This document shows, piece by piece, positions 1 to 7,725 of a stretch of 9,785 bases of DNA. The stretch's first letter is position 1. Each line of letters opens with the position of its first letter. This DNA is from Bacteroidales bacterium (GTDB lineage: Bacteria; Bacteroidota; Bacteroidia; Bacteroidales; WCHB1-69), in NCBI GenBank assembly GCA_031264975.1, contig JAISDH010000318.1, positions 1 through 9,785 of the forward strand, given 5' to 3'. The notes beneath the pieces are model-generated. The model was not told the DNA's origin. It did no database searches and saw only the letters and a list, made by a program, of their open reading frames with translations. The position numbers and the translations under genes are program-made.

Positions 1-189
1 TGAAGCCATTTTCGGACTTGCTTCCCATAGCAAACTGCCCTGATAGTTTCCATTGATACTCCATTTGAGCAAAGCCGTATCAATGTCCGTCAAGCCAAGA
101 TTGGCAGCCTCTACTTCGACATCAAACAAATAACCCGACATGGCATTTGTATTGGTAATCTTCCAGAGAGCCATGTCCAGAGATTGCGG
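1..189 (-). repeat. Start of a fourth module, cut by the window edge
   Basis: Residues ~1983-2045 resemble the Ig/CARDB-like opening of the other modules (AANLGLTDIDTALLKWSING compares with NKGLNDLTTATIHWSVNG of module 1). Either a fourth full module or a terminal Ig-like domain follows outside the window. Confidence 0.6.
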
Positions 190-3100
190 CGCGGAAGTAT
201 AAGCGCCCATTTGCGTAACGGCATAACGTTGTTTTCCTTCAATATCATCCACCACAGAAGAAGACAAAGGACATTGCAGCGAATCCTTATTTTGGATTTT
301 GAGAGAAGCAGTTGGAGTTGTACCATCCACAAAAACAGGCAAAACACGTACTGAGTTTTTATCTGTAGAAACAGCCGTTTGCCATGCAGCTATACTTGCT
401 ATGTTGTTGCTTCCGTAGTTTGTAGAGGCAACATATTGCGGAGCGTAGAAATTATTATAATCAATATCTCTCACATTGATGTTGGCGCTTTCAGAGTAGA
501 AAGGATAAGCGGCATTGCCTGCCATAACAACATTGTTATACTTAATTTCTAACTGATTGTAGGTACCGGAATATAAGCGGAATCCATGATTGGCTACATT
601 GCCGGCAAAATAAATAGAATTGTACATCACTTTTGCATTATTGGCTCCGGCAAAAAGTATACCGTAACTTTCTATCTCTCCCCACATATTAGGTCCCTTA
701 GTGCTTCCCAGTAACAATTCATTATTGCATATCAAAGCTGCATTCGGGACAAGGGCATTGTGCGACATTAACGACATCCCTTTAATCCCAAAAGAAACGC
801 TGTTGCCGGGTACGTCGAAACGATTACCAATAATATCGCCATTGCAGTTATCCAAATCCAAGCCAAGCCATGCAGAAGTTTGGGTTGCCCGACTAATGAA
901 TGTATTGGCAAATATGCTCTTGAAATCCGTATATCTAATCAGAATAGCCGACGGGTGCGCATCTTTAATGGTATTGCTGTCAATCCTGATATTGACGCCA
1001 TAGTTGGTAGAATTGCTTCCGGCATAGAAATAAATTCCATATCCGCCTCCTTCAATTACATTATCAACGATGGATATATTATCTGCCCTGCCTGTTGCAT
1101 TTTCTTTATAAATGGGTATTGCTAACTGATTAATAGCTGTCGGGTCGGATAATATGTGACAACCCCGAATGGTTATATTTGAGCAGGCTCCTTGAAAATT
1201 GATTCCAAACGCGTTGGAAGTGAGAAGATGAAGGTCAATCGTCAGGTCGCGAATGATAATATTCTGACTGTTTTTCAAGATAAAACCGATTCCGTTACCG
1301 GACGCCTTTGTAATGGTAACTTCCGACGCAATACCGTTTTGCGAAGTTATCGTTAATGTATGACCGTTCAGACAGGAAGAAATACCCGACAAATCAATGT
1401 CTGCCGGATAGATACCCGGTTCAAAAGCAAAGATAACGTCTCCGTTTGCGCCGCAGGTAACAAGTTGTGATAAGGCGTCTTCAATGGTAGCAAAATCCCG
1501 GCTGCCACTGCTGCCAATAATTTTTGTTCCAACCATTGGCGTTGCGCAAATGTATATATTCGCTTGTAGCGTATCATTGCTTACATTATCGTCTGTCTTC
1601 AAGGTTCCCAGGTTGGCGATATACGCCTTAATGTTCATATCTCCGGCAGTCGTATAATTAACTGTTCCTATGGTAATCGTGTCCAGCATTCCGAAGGGAA
1701 GATTGCCTGTCCATGTATAGGAGGTTGGCGTATTATTATTTATTGCCAAATGGAAAACCATCGTATCTAAAGTTACTGCGCCTCCATTAAAAACAATAAC
1801 GTTGACAGAGTGCTGTTGCCCAAAGACGCCGCCCTGTTTCAAATCGAAAAAGGCTCTCATTTCTGCGTCTGCATTCGGGAATGCACCGTGATAACATCCG
1901 ATATGGGTTGTTGTTGAACGATTTTCCCCGTCTATGTCGGCAGGAACGTCGGCAGAGGTTGGCATACTAAAACCTGTATAGTCGTTTTGCTTCAGGTCTT
2001 GGGCATTGGGAAAGATAACCGGAAGTCTAAATGAATTTCTATCGCTGGGAGCTATTTCCCGATAACTTTCTATGGTTGAATATTTGTTACCGTCATAATC
2101 AAATCCCCATACATAATTTGGCGCATAGAGGTTGTTGTAATCAATATCACAAACCGTCACACGGTCTGCGTTACCAACCATAATCGGAAGACCGTTGGGA
2201 TTGGAGAGAACAATATTATTGTATTTTATTTCCATCGCTACCGAATATCCGGAGCTAAAAGATAATCCACAGGGAGTCTTCGTGTTGTCGCCTCCTGAAA
2301 TAAATATCGAATTATGAAGGATTTTTGCATTTACCCGATTAAGAATGATGCCCGTAGTTACAGCATTGGTATTGGCGTCGTTGCCAACCAGTATAATTTC
2401 ATTATTTGCAATCAATGCTTTATTTGTAGCGTAGTTTATCTGATGAGTTGCCAGATTTATACCTATCATCCTTCCGGAATAATTGTGTTGAGACATACGA
2501 ATGCGGTTACCAACCACATCTCCATTGGAATTGCCTAAGGATATGCCTGTCCATGAGGCAACAGGCGTTGGTCGGCTTAATATGGTATTGCCGGAAAAGC
2601 TGTTGATATTTGAATAGTTAATATTAATACCGGCATAACGTGCATTGGTGCAAGTATTACTGTCTACATTTATACAGTCTCCATAATCTGCCGATACTCC
2701 GCCGTCAAACATAATCTCGGCATACCCTCCATCCAATTCATTATGGAGAATAAAGAGACTGTCAACAACGCCTGTTCCGCTTGCTTTGAAAATAGTAACT
2801 GCAGTAGCGGACGTTGCCGTTTGAGTGGCAATGATACGGCAGTCCCGAATCACAACATTTGTACATCCGCTTGTAAAAATAATTCCATGCCTTTCATCCG
2901 AACTAACGTTTATCGTCAAATTTTTAAGAACGATACGATTGCTGTTGTTCAACGTTATTCCATTGCCGGAAGCGGGAGAAACAGTAACATCGCCGCCAAC
3001 AGTATTTGATTGCGAGGTAAGCGTTAGCGTGTAACCGTTTGTGTAGTTGGAAATATCCGTCAAATTGATATTCTCCGGATATGCACCTGCTTCTATGGAG

Positions 3101-6100
3101 AAAATAACGTCATTGCTTGCTCCGCACTGGGTGAGTTCATAGATGGCGTCTCCAATGGTCGCAAAATCATTACCCACACCTGCTCCAATGGTTTTTGTTC
3201 CGCTAAGGCTGCCTTGACAAACATAACTGCTTACGCGCAAGGTATCGTTTGCCTTGTTATTATCTACCATATCTCCGAGGTTGTCTATATATACCTCAAT
3301 GGGATATTGACCGGCGGAGGTATAATTCATATTGCACAAAGTGATAGTATCTATCGCGCCTGAAGGAATACTCCCAACCCACAGACGAGTTTGCGAAACG
3401 CCGCCAACCGAACATTGAAAAACAATGCTGTCCAAAGCCGTAGAACCGATATTCCAAATAACTGCTTTCAATGAATCCTGCTGCCCAATCAAAACGCTGG
3501 TTTTCCAACCCGTAAGGTCTGACAACATAGCGTCTGTGTTTGACAAAGCGCCATGATAGCAACCCATGTTCGTAAGCGAGCCTCGACTGTTGCCGTCAAT
3601 GTCGGTCAATACTTCCGGGTGAACAGGGGCAACGAATCCTGCATAATTTGCCTGCTCCAAACTTTGCGTAACGCCGGGGGAGTAAACAGGAGCTATTCGT
3701 AACGTGTTTTTATCCGTTGTAATAATCGATTGCCATTCCGCTGTGGATGATATATTTTTATTGAGGGCATAACCTACATAAGTCGGCGCTTGAAAGTTAT
3801 TGTAATCAATATCCCATGTTTCGGAAATCCTGCTCCCTGTCAAATAAATTGGAGCGGAATTGCTGCTTGGCAGAACAATATTGTTGTATCGAATATTCAA
3901 AATGTTTGCCAAACTTAGAGAATAGATTCCATAATTGGTGGTACGGGTTCCGGCATAGTGAATAGAATTGTAGAAAACCTTTGCAGCACACGATTCAAAA
4001 TATATTCCGGCTGCATACGAACCACTGTTACCATTGGCAAACAGGCTGATTTCATTATTGCTTATTAAGGCAGTGTCCTGCGTATAGTTCCAGTTAAGGC
4101 TATATAAAAACAAACCTCTCACTGCATACGTTTTGGTGCCGGGCGAAAAGATGCGGTTACAATTAATATTATTAACGTTTGCCTGATAGATTTCTATTCC
4201 CGACCATACTGCTGAAACAGTACTTCTGCTCTTAATCGTATTAAAGGACATACTGTTACTGTTGGCATAGCGGAAATAGATACCTGCAGAGGCTGCGTTG
4301 ATAATGCTGTTGCTGTCAATAACGATGTTTGTACCATAAGAAATATTTGTACCACCGTCAAAATTTATTCCTCTACCTCCTCCTTCTATCTCGTTATGAA
4401 TAAAAGAGATGTTATGCACCAAAGCCGTAGAGGTTTTGTTAATGGGAACTACGGTAGTGGCTGTTGCCGAAGCGCTGGCTAATATACGACAGTCCCGAAC
4501 GACAACATTACTGCATGCGCCGGTAAAATTGATTCCATATCTGTTGGAAGTCCCCGAACTTACGTTTATAGTCAGGGCTTTTATAACAATATTATTGCTG
4601 TTGTTAAGCGTGATGGCGGTTCCGGCAACCTGTATGGTAGTCGTGCTTGCATCGCCGCTTTTTGAAGTCAACGTAAGCGTATGCCCGTTCATAAGATTGG
4701 AAATATTAGTCAAATCAAGGGCTTGCGTATAGTTGGATATAAATTCCAGCGTAATATCGCTTGCCGGAGCGCAGTTTTGTATGGTAGTTTTAAACTCGTT
4801 CCAATTTGTGAAAGTACCGCCGGTACCAAAATCATAAGCTCCTCCCATTGTCCCCGCACAGCCATAAGCGACAATAATGATTGTATCGTTCGCATTTGTT
4901 GCATTTGCTACTCCATTAGGTTGACTGACCCATACTTTTATTGTATCAAAATCTCCTGAACCGGATGTATAATTGCCCAAATTCAGCTGCGTTGTAAATT
5001 CCCACGGTAAAGCGCCGGTATATGAGAAAGGAGGATTTTGCTCTTGACCATTTACCGACCAGTGAATGGTTGCCGTTGTTAAATCGTTCAGCCCCTTATT
5101 GTGAAGCACGACGGTAACCGGTATGCTTGCCCCTCCGGCAACTTGCGATACTACAGGGGAAATGAACTCATCTAAATTTGCCGAAACGGCTTCGTATGTC
5201 AGATTGGGATTTGTTTCAATAGTGAAAGTGTCTGCCGCCATTGACATGTTGCCCAGGGCGTCCATTCCAATAACATAATAAGTAACCTCTGTTTCCAATT
5301 TAAACAGGGGTAAGGTAACCGTCCATAATGAAGTTCCGGTGATAGAATCCATTGTCAGGGTATCTTGCGTTACAACGGCGTTAAGCGTACTCGTATAATA
5401 TAACTTTGCCCCTGCAATGGGCGCCGAAGTCTTTGATTCCACTTTTACCTGAACAGAAAAAGGACCTGTACCGTACATATCTCCGGATGGAGAAGATTGT
5501 TGCAATTCCACCAAAGGATTTTTCAATTCTACCTTTGAGCCGATAAATTCTATATCATCCAAAAGCCAACCGTATGAAATATCCGTTCCAGCTTTGTTTC
5601 CTTTTTTGATAATAAAACGAAACTGAACGTTTGCTTCTGCCCCAACATAAAAACCAAGGTCGAAAGTCTCTTCTTTCCACCAAGACTGTTCGGGCAAAGC
5701 CGTACTGTCTTCCGCCTTCCATTGCGGATAAGATGCAGAACTGAATCCCTGCGAAGCATACGAAAGAGCTTCCCCCTGATATGCCTCTACCGGAACAATT
5801 TGCCAGTTCTGACCCGAAATTCTGTACTCCAACCGAATTGTGTCCAGCGGAGATACTTTACAAATGTGTTTGAAATGTAAATAAACATTCAAATAACCTG
5901 TAAAGTTATAAACGCCACTTTCTAATATGACCTCCTGCCCTTGCGAATGAGGAACCAATCCCAAGTAAGCATTGGGCGGACTGACATAATAGGTATCTAC
6001 TTTCCATGCCAAAGCAGGAATAGATGTGTAAGAAACCGTATTCCCGTCGAAGTTCTCAGGGAATGTTACTGATTGGGAATAAATGGCTGATATCGTCATC

Positions 6101-6135
6101 AGCATTCCCACTGCTAAACTAATGAATTTTTTCAT
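1..6135 (-). CDS. Giant secreted beta-helix protein with tandem ~550-residue modules (C-terminus beyond window)
   Basis: The frame is open for 2045 codons from the ATG at 6135 to the left edge, with no stop or frameshift in the stretches checked codon by codon. The N-terminus (MKKFISLAVGMLMTISAIYS) is a signal peptide, probably cleaved near residue 20-22. Residues ~22-200 look like a MAM/jelly-roll domain ending in GWLLDDIEFIG; residues ~200-312 look like an Ig/Fn3-type domain (TYYVIGMDALGNMS). Then come three modules at ~313-863, 864-1418 and 1419-1982, and the start of a fourth. Each has an Ig/CARDB-like part, a NosD/pectin-lyase-like right-handed parallel beta-helix rich in N, T and I, and a closing motif such as DIDGNSRGSLTNMGCYHGA. 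Likely role, by inference: surface adhesin, scaffold or glycan-binding/degrading protein; no catalytic residues recognised. In Bacteroidota such proteins often end in a type IX secretion sorting domain, which would lie outside the window. The leader is AT-rich without a Shine-Dalgarno site, normal for this phylum. Confidence 0.9.
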   Translation of the reverse strand, partial: MKKFISLAVGMLMTISAIYSQSVTFPENFDGNTVSYTSIPALAWKVDTYYVSPPNAYLGLVPHSQGQEVILESGVYNFTGYLNVYLHFKHICKVSPLDTIRLEYRISGQNWQIVPVEAYQGEALSYASQGFSSASYPQWKAEDSTALPEQSWWKEETFDLGFYVGAEANVQFRFIIKKGNKAGTDISYGWLLDDIEFIGSKVELKNPLVELQQSSPSGDMYGTGPFSVQVKVESKTSAPIAGAKLYYTSTLNAVVTQDTLTMDSITGTSLWTVTLPLFKLETEVTYYVIGMDALGNMSMAADTFTIETNPNLTYEAVSANLDEFISPVVSQVAGGASIPVTVVLHNKGLNDLTTATIHWSVNGQEQNPPFSYTGALPWEFTTQLNLGNYTSGSGDFDTIKVWVSQPNGVANATNANDTIIIVAYGCAGTMGGAYDFGTGGTFTNWNEFKTTIQNCAPASDITLEFISNYTQALDLTNISNLMNGHTLTLTSKSGDASTTTIQVAGTAITLNNSNNIVIKALTINVSSGTSNRYGINFTGACSNVVVRDCRILASASATATTVVPINKTSTALVHNISFIHNEIEGGGRGINFDGGTNISYGTNIVIDSNSIINAASAGIYFRYANSNSMSFNTIKSRSTVSAVWSGIEIYQANVNNINCNRIFSPGTKTYAVRGLFLYSLNWNYTQDTALISNNEISLFANGNSGSYAAGIYFESCAAKVFYNSIHYAGTRTTNYGIYSLSLANILNIRYNNIVLPSSNSAPIYLTGSRISETWDIDYNNFQAPTYVGYALNKNISSTAEWQSIITTDKNTLRIAPVYSPGVTQSLEQANYAGFVAPVHPEVLTDIDGNSRGSLTNMGCYHGALSNTDAMLSDLTGWKTSVLIGQQDSLKAVIWNIGSTALDSIVFQCSVGGVSQTRLWVGSIPSGAIDTITLCNMNYTSAGQYPIEVYIDNLGDMVDNNKANDTLRVSSYVCQGSLSGTKTIGAGVGNDFATIGDAIYELTQCGASNDVIFSIEAGAYPENINLTDISNYTNGYTLTLTSQSNTVGGDVTVSPASGNGITLNNSNRIVLKNLTINVSSDERHGIIFTSGCTNVVIRDCRIIATQTATSATAVTIFKASGTGVVDSLFILHNELDGGYAEIMFDGGVSADYGDCINVDSNTCTNARYAGININYSNINSFSGNTILSRPTPVASWTGISLGNSNGDVVGNRIRMSQHNYSGRMIGINLATHQINYATNKALIANNEIILVGNDANTNAVTTGIILNRVNAKILHNSIFISGGDNTKTPCGLSFSSGYSVAMEIKYNNIVLSNPNGLPIMVGNADRVTVCDIDYNNLYAPNYVWGFDYDGNKYSTIESYREIAPSDRNSFRLPVIFPNAQDLKQNDYTGFSMPTSADVPADIDGENRSTTTHIGCYHGAFPNADAEMRAFFDLKQGGVFGQQHSVNVIVFNGGAVTLDTMVFHLAINNNTPTSYTWTGNLPFGMLDTITIGTVNYTTAGDMNIKAYIANLGTLKTDDNVSNDTLQANIYICATPMVGTKIIGSSGSRDFATIEDALSQLVTCGANGDVIFAFEPGIYPADIDLSGISSCLNGHTLTITSQNGIASEVTITKASGNGIGFILKNSQNIIIRDLTIDLHLLTSNAFGINFQGACSNITIRGCHILSDPTAINQLAIPIYKENATGRADNISIVDNVIEGGGYGIYFYAGSNSTNYGVNIRIDSNTIKDAHPSAILIRYTDFKSIFANTFISRATQTSAWLGLDLDNCNGDIIGNRFDVPGNSVSFGIKGMSLMSHNALVPNAALICNNELLLGSTKGPNMWGEIESYGILFAGANNAKVMYNSIYFAGNVANHGFRLYSGTYNQLEIKYNNVVMAGNAAYPFYSESANINVRDIDYNNFYAPQYVASTNYGSNNIASIAAWQTAVSTDKNSVRVLPVFVDGTTPTASLKIQNKDSLQCPLSSSVVDDIEGKQRYAVTQMGAYTSAPQSLDMALWKITNTNAMSGYLFDVEVEAANLGLTDIDTALLKWSINGNYQGSLLWEASPKMAS
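190..1881 (-). repeat. Protein module 3 of the giant beta-helix gene (~564 residues)
   Basis: Residues ~1419-1982. Landmarks: ISSCLNGHTLTITS, KNSQNIIIRDLTIDL, C1651...C1659 (CSNITIRGC), DIDYNNFYAPQYVAS and a closing motif altered to DIEGKQRYAVTQMGAYTSA, so the GCYHGA of modules 1 and 2 has become GAYTSA. The linker cysteines C1530 and C1561 are kept. This is the most diverged of the three complete copies. Confidence 0.8.
1882..3546 (-). repeat. Protein module 2 of the giant beta-helix gene (~555 residues)
   Basis: Residues ~864-1418. The landmarks match module 1: ISNYTNGYTLTLTS, NNSNRIVLKNLTINV, C1091...C1099 (CTNVVIRDC), DIDYNNLYAPNYVWGF and DIDGENRS...IGCYHGA, with linker cysteines C973 and C1004. 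By eye it is closer to module 1 than to module 3, even at nucleotide level around the CxxxxxxxC segment, which suggests a more recent duplication of modules 1 and 2. Confidence 0.85.
3547..5199 (-). repeat. Protein module 1 of the giant beta-helix gene (~551 residues)
   Basis: Residues ~313-863. An Ig/CARDB-like part (NKGLNDLTTATIHWSVNG) is followed by a Cys-containing linker (C426, C455), then beta-helix coils with landmarks ISNLMNGHTLTLTS, NNSNNIVIKALTINV, C541...C549 (CSNVVVRDC) and DIDYNNFQAPTYVGY, and the closing motif DIDGNSRG...MGCYHGA. It shares these landmarks in the same order with modules 2 and 3. Module borders are approximate; they are placed at the closing motif. Confidence 0.85.
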
Positions 6136-6182
6136 TGCTGATAATATTTATTATATTTGAAAATTAATTAATTACTTTTTTG

Positions 6183-6214
6183 GTGGACGAGTGGACGATC
6201 GGACAATTAGACAA
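6183..6214. repeat. Degenerate 8-bp tandem array, four units
   Basis: Four consecutive octamers: GTGGACGA, GTGGACGA, TCGGACAA, TTAGACAA. The first two are identical, and the core GAC.A is kept in all four. It is short and degenerate, but the register is exact over 32 bp. Confidence 0.6.
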
Positions 6215-6227
6215 GTTTTTGCTTGTC
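6210..6227. other. Small stem-loop (6-bp perfect stem)
   Basis: GACAAG at 6210-6215 pairs perfectly with CTTGTC at 6222-6227 across a 6-base loop (TTTTTG). No clean U-tract follows on either strand, and no gene ends here, since both neighbours point the wrong way. It is therefore not called a terminator. It could lie in the 5' region of the giant gene's transcript or be chance. Confidence 0.35.
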
Positions 6228-6274
6228 ACTTTCATCCTTTTCGTCCCTCGCGTTTCTTTCGCTCTTTTTTTATT

Positions 6275-6302
6275 TGCGTTAATCTGTGTCATCTGCATAC
6301 TT
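6275..6302. repeat. Degenerate ~9-10 bp tandem array, three units
   Basis: Successive units TGCGTTAATC, TGTGTCATC and TGCATACTT share the pattern TGygTyA.... The array is short and imperfect, so support is moderate. It lies immediately before the heptamer array that abuts the IS. Confidence 0.4.
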
Positions 6303-6306
6303 ATAA

Positions 6307-6341
6307 GGAACATGGAACAAGGAACAAGGTACAAGGAACAA
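6307..6341. repeat. Heptamer tandem array, five units, abutting the left IS end
   Basis: Five 7-bp units: GGAACAT, GGAACAA, GGAACAA, GGTACAA, GGAACAA. The array ends one base before the TG that opens the left terminal inverted repeat of the IS. Read outward from the IS (minus strand) the unit is TTGTTCC. A second period-7 array with a different but related unit abuts the other IS end. Confidence 0.85.
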
Positions 6342-6342
6342 G

Positions 6343-6367
6343 TGTCATGTCCTGAAATAGCTATACA
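6343..6367 (+). repeat. Left terminal inverted repeat of the IS (IRR, downstream of orfB)
   Basis: It opens TGTCATGTCCTG and closes CTATACA. It matches the reverse complement of 7699-7723 at 21 of 25 positions; the mismatches are at repeat positions 6, 12, 16 and 18. Confidence 0.88.
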
Positions 6368-6439
6368 TTTTGTATAATCAATTTTCTGATTAATTAAAAT
6401 TAAAATTCTATTCATTTTTTTATTTTCTGTATTTGTTAT

Positions 6440-7264
6440 TTAAGCTACTATTTGATGTACTTCTTCAGGTGTTTTTAATCCTAATGACCAATGCGGACGT
6501 TTCTTGTTATATAACATGATAGCTTCTGCACATGTCTTGATGGCTATAGATTTATCTTTAAATCTTGTATCTAATAGATATTCGTTTTTTAATATTCCAT
6601 TTACTCGCTCTGCCATCGCATTTTCATAACAATGATTTTCTTCTGTCATACTTATTTGCATTTTGTTTTTCAATAAAACTGATGTATATATATTACTACA
6701 ATATTGTATCCCTCGGTCGGAATGATGAATTACTCCTTCCGCGTTTTTACATTGTTTTAATGCTTGTTTTAATGCTTTTAGTCCACCTTCCAATGATAAA
6801 TTTTCAGATAAATCCCAACCTACTATTTTTCGTGAGTACATATCGGTAAGTAAAAAGAGATACATAAAACCGGATGTTGTACTTATATACGTTATGTCGC
6901 TTGCCCATGCCTGGTTGGGTGAATTTATCTTTTTTTTCGATAACTCATTCTTGTACACTCGAAATCGATGATAAGAGTTCGTCGTTTTTACATAACTCTT
7001 TTTTGGTTCTACCAATAAACCCTCTTCTCTTAGCAGTGTGAAAAATTTATCCCTGCCTATATGCAATTCTTTGGATAAATCCTTTAAAAGATAATATATC
7101 TTTTTCCCTCCCATACGAGGATGTTCTCTGCGTATCAACAAGACTTCATTTAATAATATAGCTCGGCTTAAATTCTCTTTTTCTGTCATTTTTGTTGACT
7201 TATAATAACCATCTCGACTATATTTAAATACTTTACATAACTCTTTTATTGAATGTCCATTCAT
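6440..7264 (-). CDS. IS3-family transposase OrfB (DDE catalytic domain)
   Basis: 274 residues. OrfB provides the retroviral-integrase-type (rve) catalytic core that, fused to OrfA, cuts and joins IS ends. Residues ~1-90 hold the usual IS3 HTH_21-like region (REHPRMGGKKIYYLL). The catalytic triad is visible as D123 (AWASDITYI), D183 (HHSDRGIQY) and E219 (NAMAERVNG), with exactly 35 residues between the second D and the E. The C-terminal YNKKRPHWSLGLKTPEEV is also typical. The ATG at 7264 lies 14 bp after the orfA stop, in the -1 frame relative to orfA. The frame is open upstream as far as the A9 run, so the main product is probably an OrfAB fusion, with the ATG serving for a separate OrfB, if used at all. 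Confidence 0.95.
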   Translation of the reverse strand: MNGHSIKELCKVFKYSRDGYYKSTKMTEKENLSRAILLNEVLLIRREHPRMGGKKIYYLLKDLSKELHIGRDKFFTLLREEGLLVEPKKSYVKTTNSYHRFRVYKNELSKKKINSPNQAWASDITYISTTSGFMYLFLLTDMYSRKIVGWDLSENLSLEGGLKALKQALKQCKNAEGVIHHSDRGIQYCSNIYTSVLLKNKMQISMTEENHCYENAMAERVNGILKNEYLLDTRFKDKSIAIKTCAEAIMLYNKKRPHWSLGLKTPEEVHQIVA

Positions 7265-7278
7265 CTCTTTTTCTTCTT

Positions 7279-7638
7279 TTATTGTTTCTGTCCTAAATTT
7301 TTTTTTATATCTGTCTTATAATGTCTATTCGCTATTTTTACCAATGTTTCCATGGCATCTAAGGCTATCGTTTTTTCTACCAAGGCTATCTTTAATTTCT
7401 TTACCTCTGATTCTAACTCTTTTAATCTGTCTTTTTCTCCTATCATTTCAATTCTGACTACTTTATTTAATAATTCTTCTCGTCCAAAGTGTTTTATCCA
7501 GCCTTGTACTGTCGTGTTTCCGTTTATCCCATAACGCCGACGAACTTCGCTGATACTACTGCCTGACGATATTTCTTGCACTACTTTTTCTTTAAAGCAA
7601 AGACTGTACCGATTTATGGTTTTCTTCCTTTTTGTCAT
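7279..7638 (-). CDS. IS3-family transposase OrfA (HTH plus leucine-zipper-like coiled coil)
   Basis: 119 residues. OrfA binds the IS ends and, in the IS3 family, regulates transposition and forms the N-terminus of the OrfAB transposase. Residues ~15-50 form the helix-turn-helix (SISEVRRRYGINGNTTVQGW) and residues ~64-100 a heptad-rich coiled coil (DRLKELESEVKKLKIALVEK). The start is supported by an AAGGAG 7 nt upstream of the ATG. The gene ends just after a run of nine A on the coding strand (residues 111-114), where ribosomes can slip by -1 into the orfB frame. Confidence 0.93.
   Translation of the reverse strand: MTKRKKTINRYSLCFKEKVVQEISSGSSISEVRRRYGINGNTTVQGWIKHFGREELLNKVVRIEMIGEKDRLKELESEVKKLKIALVEKTIALDAMETLVKIANRHYKTDIKKNLGQKQ
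7300..7306 (-). promoter_or_regulatory. Predicted -1 programmed frameshift site (A-run heptamer) joining orfA and orfB
   Basis: The coding strand has nine A at 7306-7298. In the orfA frame this reads ATA AAA AAA AAT, giving an A AAA AAA slippery heptamer. A -1 slip continues AAA TTT AGG ACA GAA... without a stop into orfB, giving a fusion of about 399 residues. The -1 frame has a TAA just upstream of the run, so the open overlap is confined to this site. A-rich slippery sites are the established fusion mechanism in IS3 elements. No strong downstream hairpin was seen. Confidence 0.75.
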
Positions 7639-7645
7639 ACTTTTT

Positions 7646-7651
7646 CTCCTT
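7646..7651 (-). promoter_or_regulatory. Shine-Dalgarno site of orfA (AAGGAG)
   Basis: AAGGAG stands 7 nt before the orfA ATG, with a second AAGGAG-type element ~20 nt further upstream. It supports the chosen start. It contrasts with the SD-less leader of the giant host gene. Confidence 0.7.
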
Positions 7652-7698
7652 TTACTATGTTTTCTCCTTTTTTCTCTGACATTTTTTCCTCTTTTGCG

Positions 7699-7723
7699 TG
7701 TATAGTTTTTTTAGGACGTGACA
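7699..7723 (-). repeat. Right terminal inverted repeat of the IS (IRL, upstream of orfA)
   Basis: On the minus strand it opens TGTCACGTCCTA and closes CTATACA, matching 6343-6367 at 21 of 25 positions. It lies ~60 bp upstream of the orfA start, as expected for an IS3 left end. Confidence 0.88.
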
Positions 7724-7725
7724 CT

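Larger units (their letters stand above)
6136..6342. other. Intergenic region between the giant gene and the IS
   Basis: No convincing gene. The ~45 bp next to the giant gene's ATG are very AT-rich and must hold its leader and probably its promoter. I see only a poor match to the Bacteroidota -7 box (TAnnTTTG) and no -33 TTTG at the right distance, so I do not call a promoter. Most of the remainder consists of degenerate short tandem arrays with periods of 8, about 9 and 7 bp, listed separately. The short open frames on both strands here are made of array sequence and have no family resemblance. Confidence 0.6.
6343..7723 (-). mobile_element. IS3-family insertion sequence, 1381 bp, apparently intact
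   Basis: Two minus-strand genes (orfA with helix-turn-helix and coiled coil; orfB with a DD(35)E transposase core) lie between imperfect terminal inverted repeats that begin 5'-TG and end CA-3', the usual form for IS3. The ends match at 21 of 25 positions. An AG dinucleotide just outside the left end is mirrored by CT at the right, so the symmetric ends could be counted as 27 bp. No 3-4 bp target-site duplication is visible: AAG lies left, CTG right. The element is more AT-rich than the neighbouring genes. It separates two divergent host genes. Subgroup not assigned. Confidence 0.92.

Noticed and set aside
111..5759. Many 60-107 codon frames on both strands across the left 6 kb
   Set aside because: All the minus-strand ones are out of frame with the 2045-codon gene and the plus-strand ones are antisense to it; none shows a domain or convincing translation start.
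6136..6200. Possible Bacteroidota promoter (TAATTTTC as -7 box) for the giant gene
   Set aside because: It lacks the final G of TAnnTTTG and has no TTTG about 20 bp upstream; too weak to call.
6164..6415. Short open frames on both strands left of the IS
   Set aside because: Built of degenerate tandem arrays and the IS end; no recognisable protein features.
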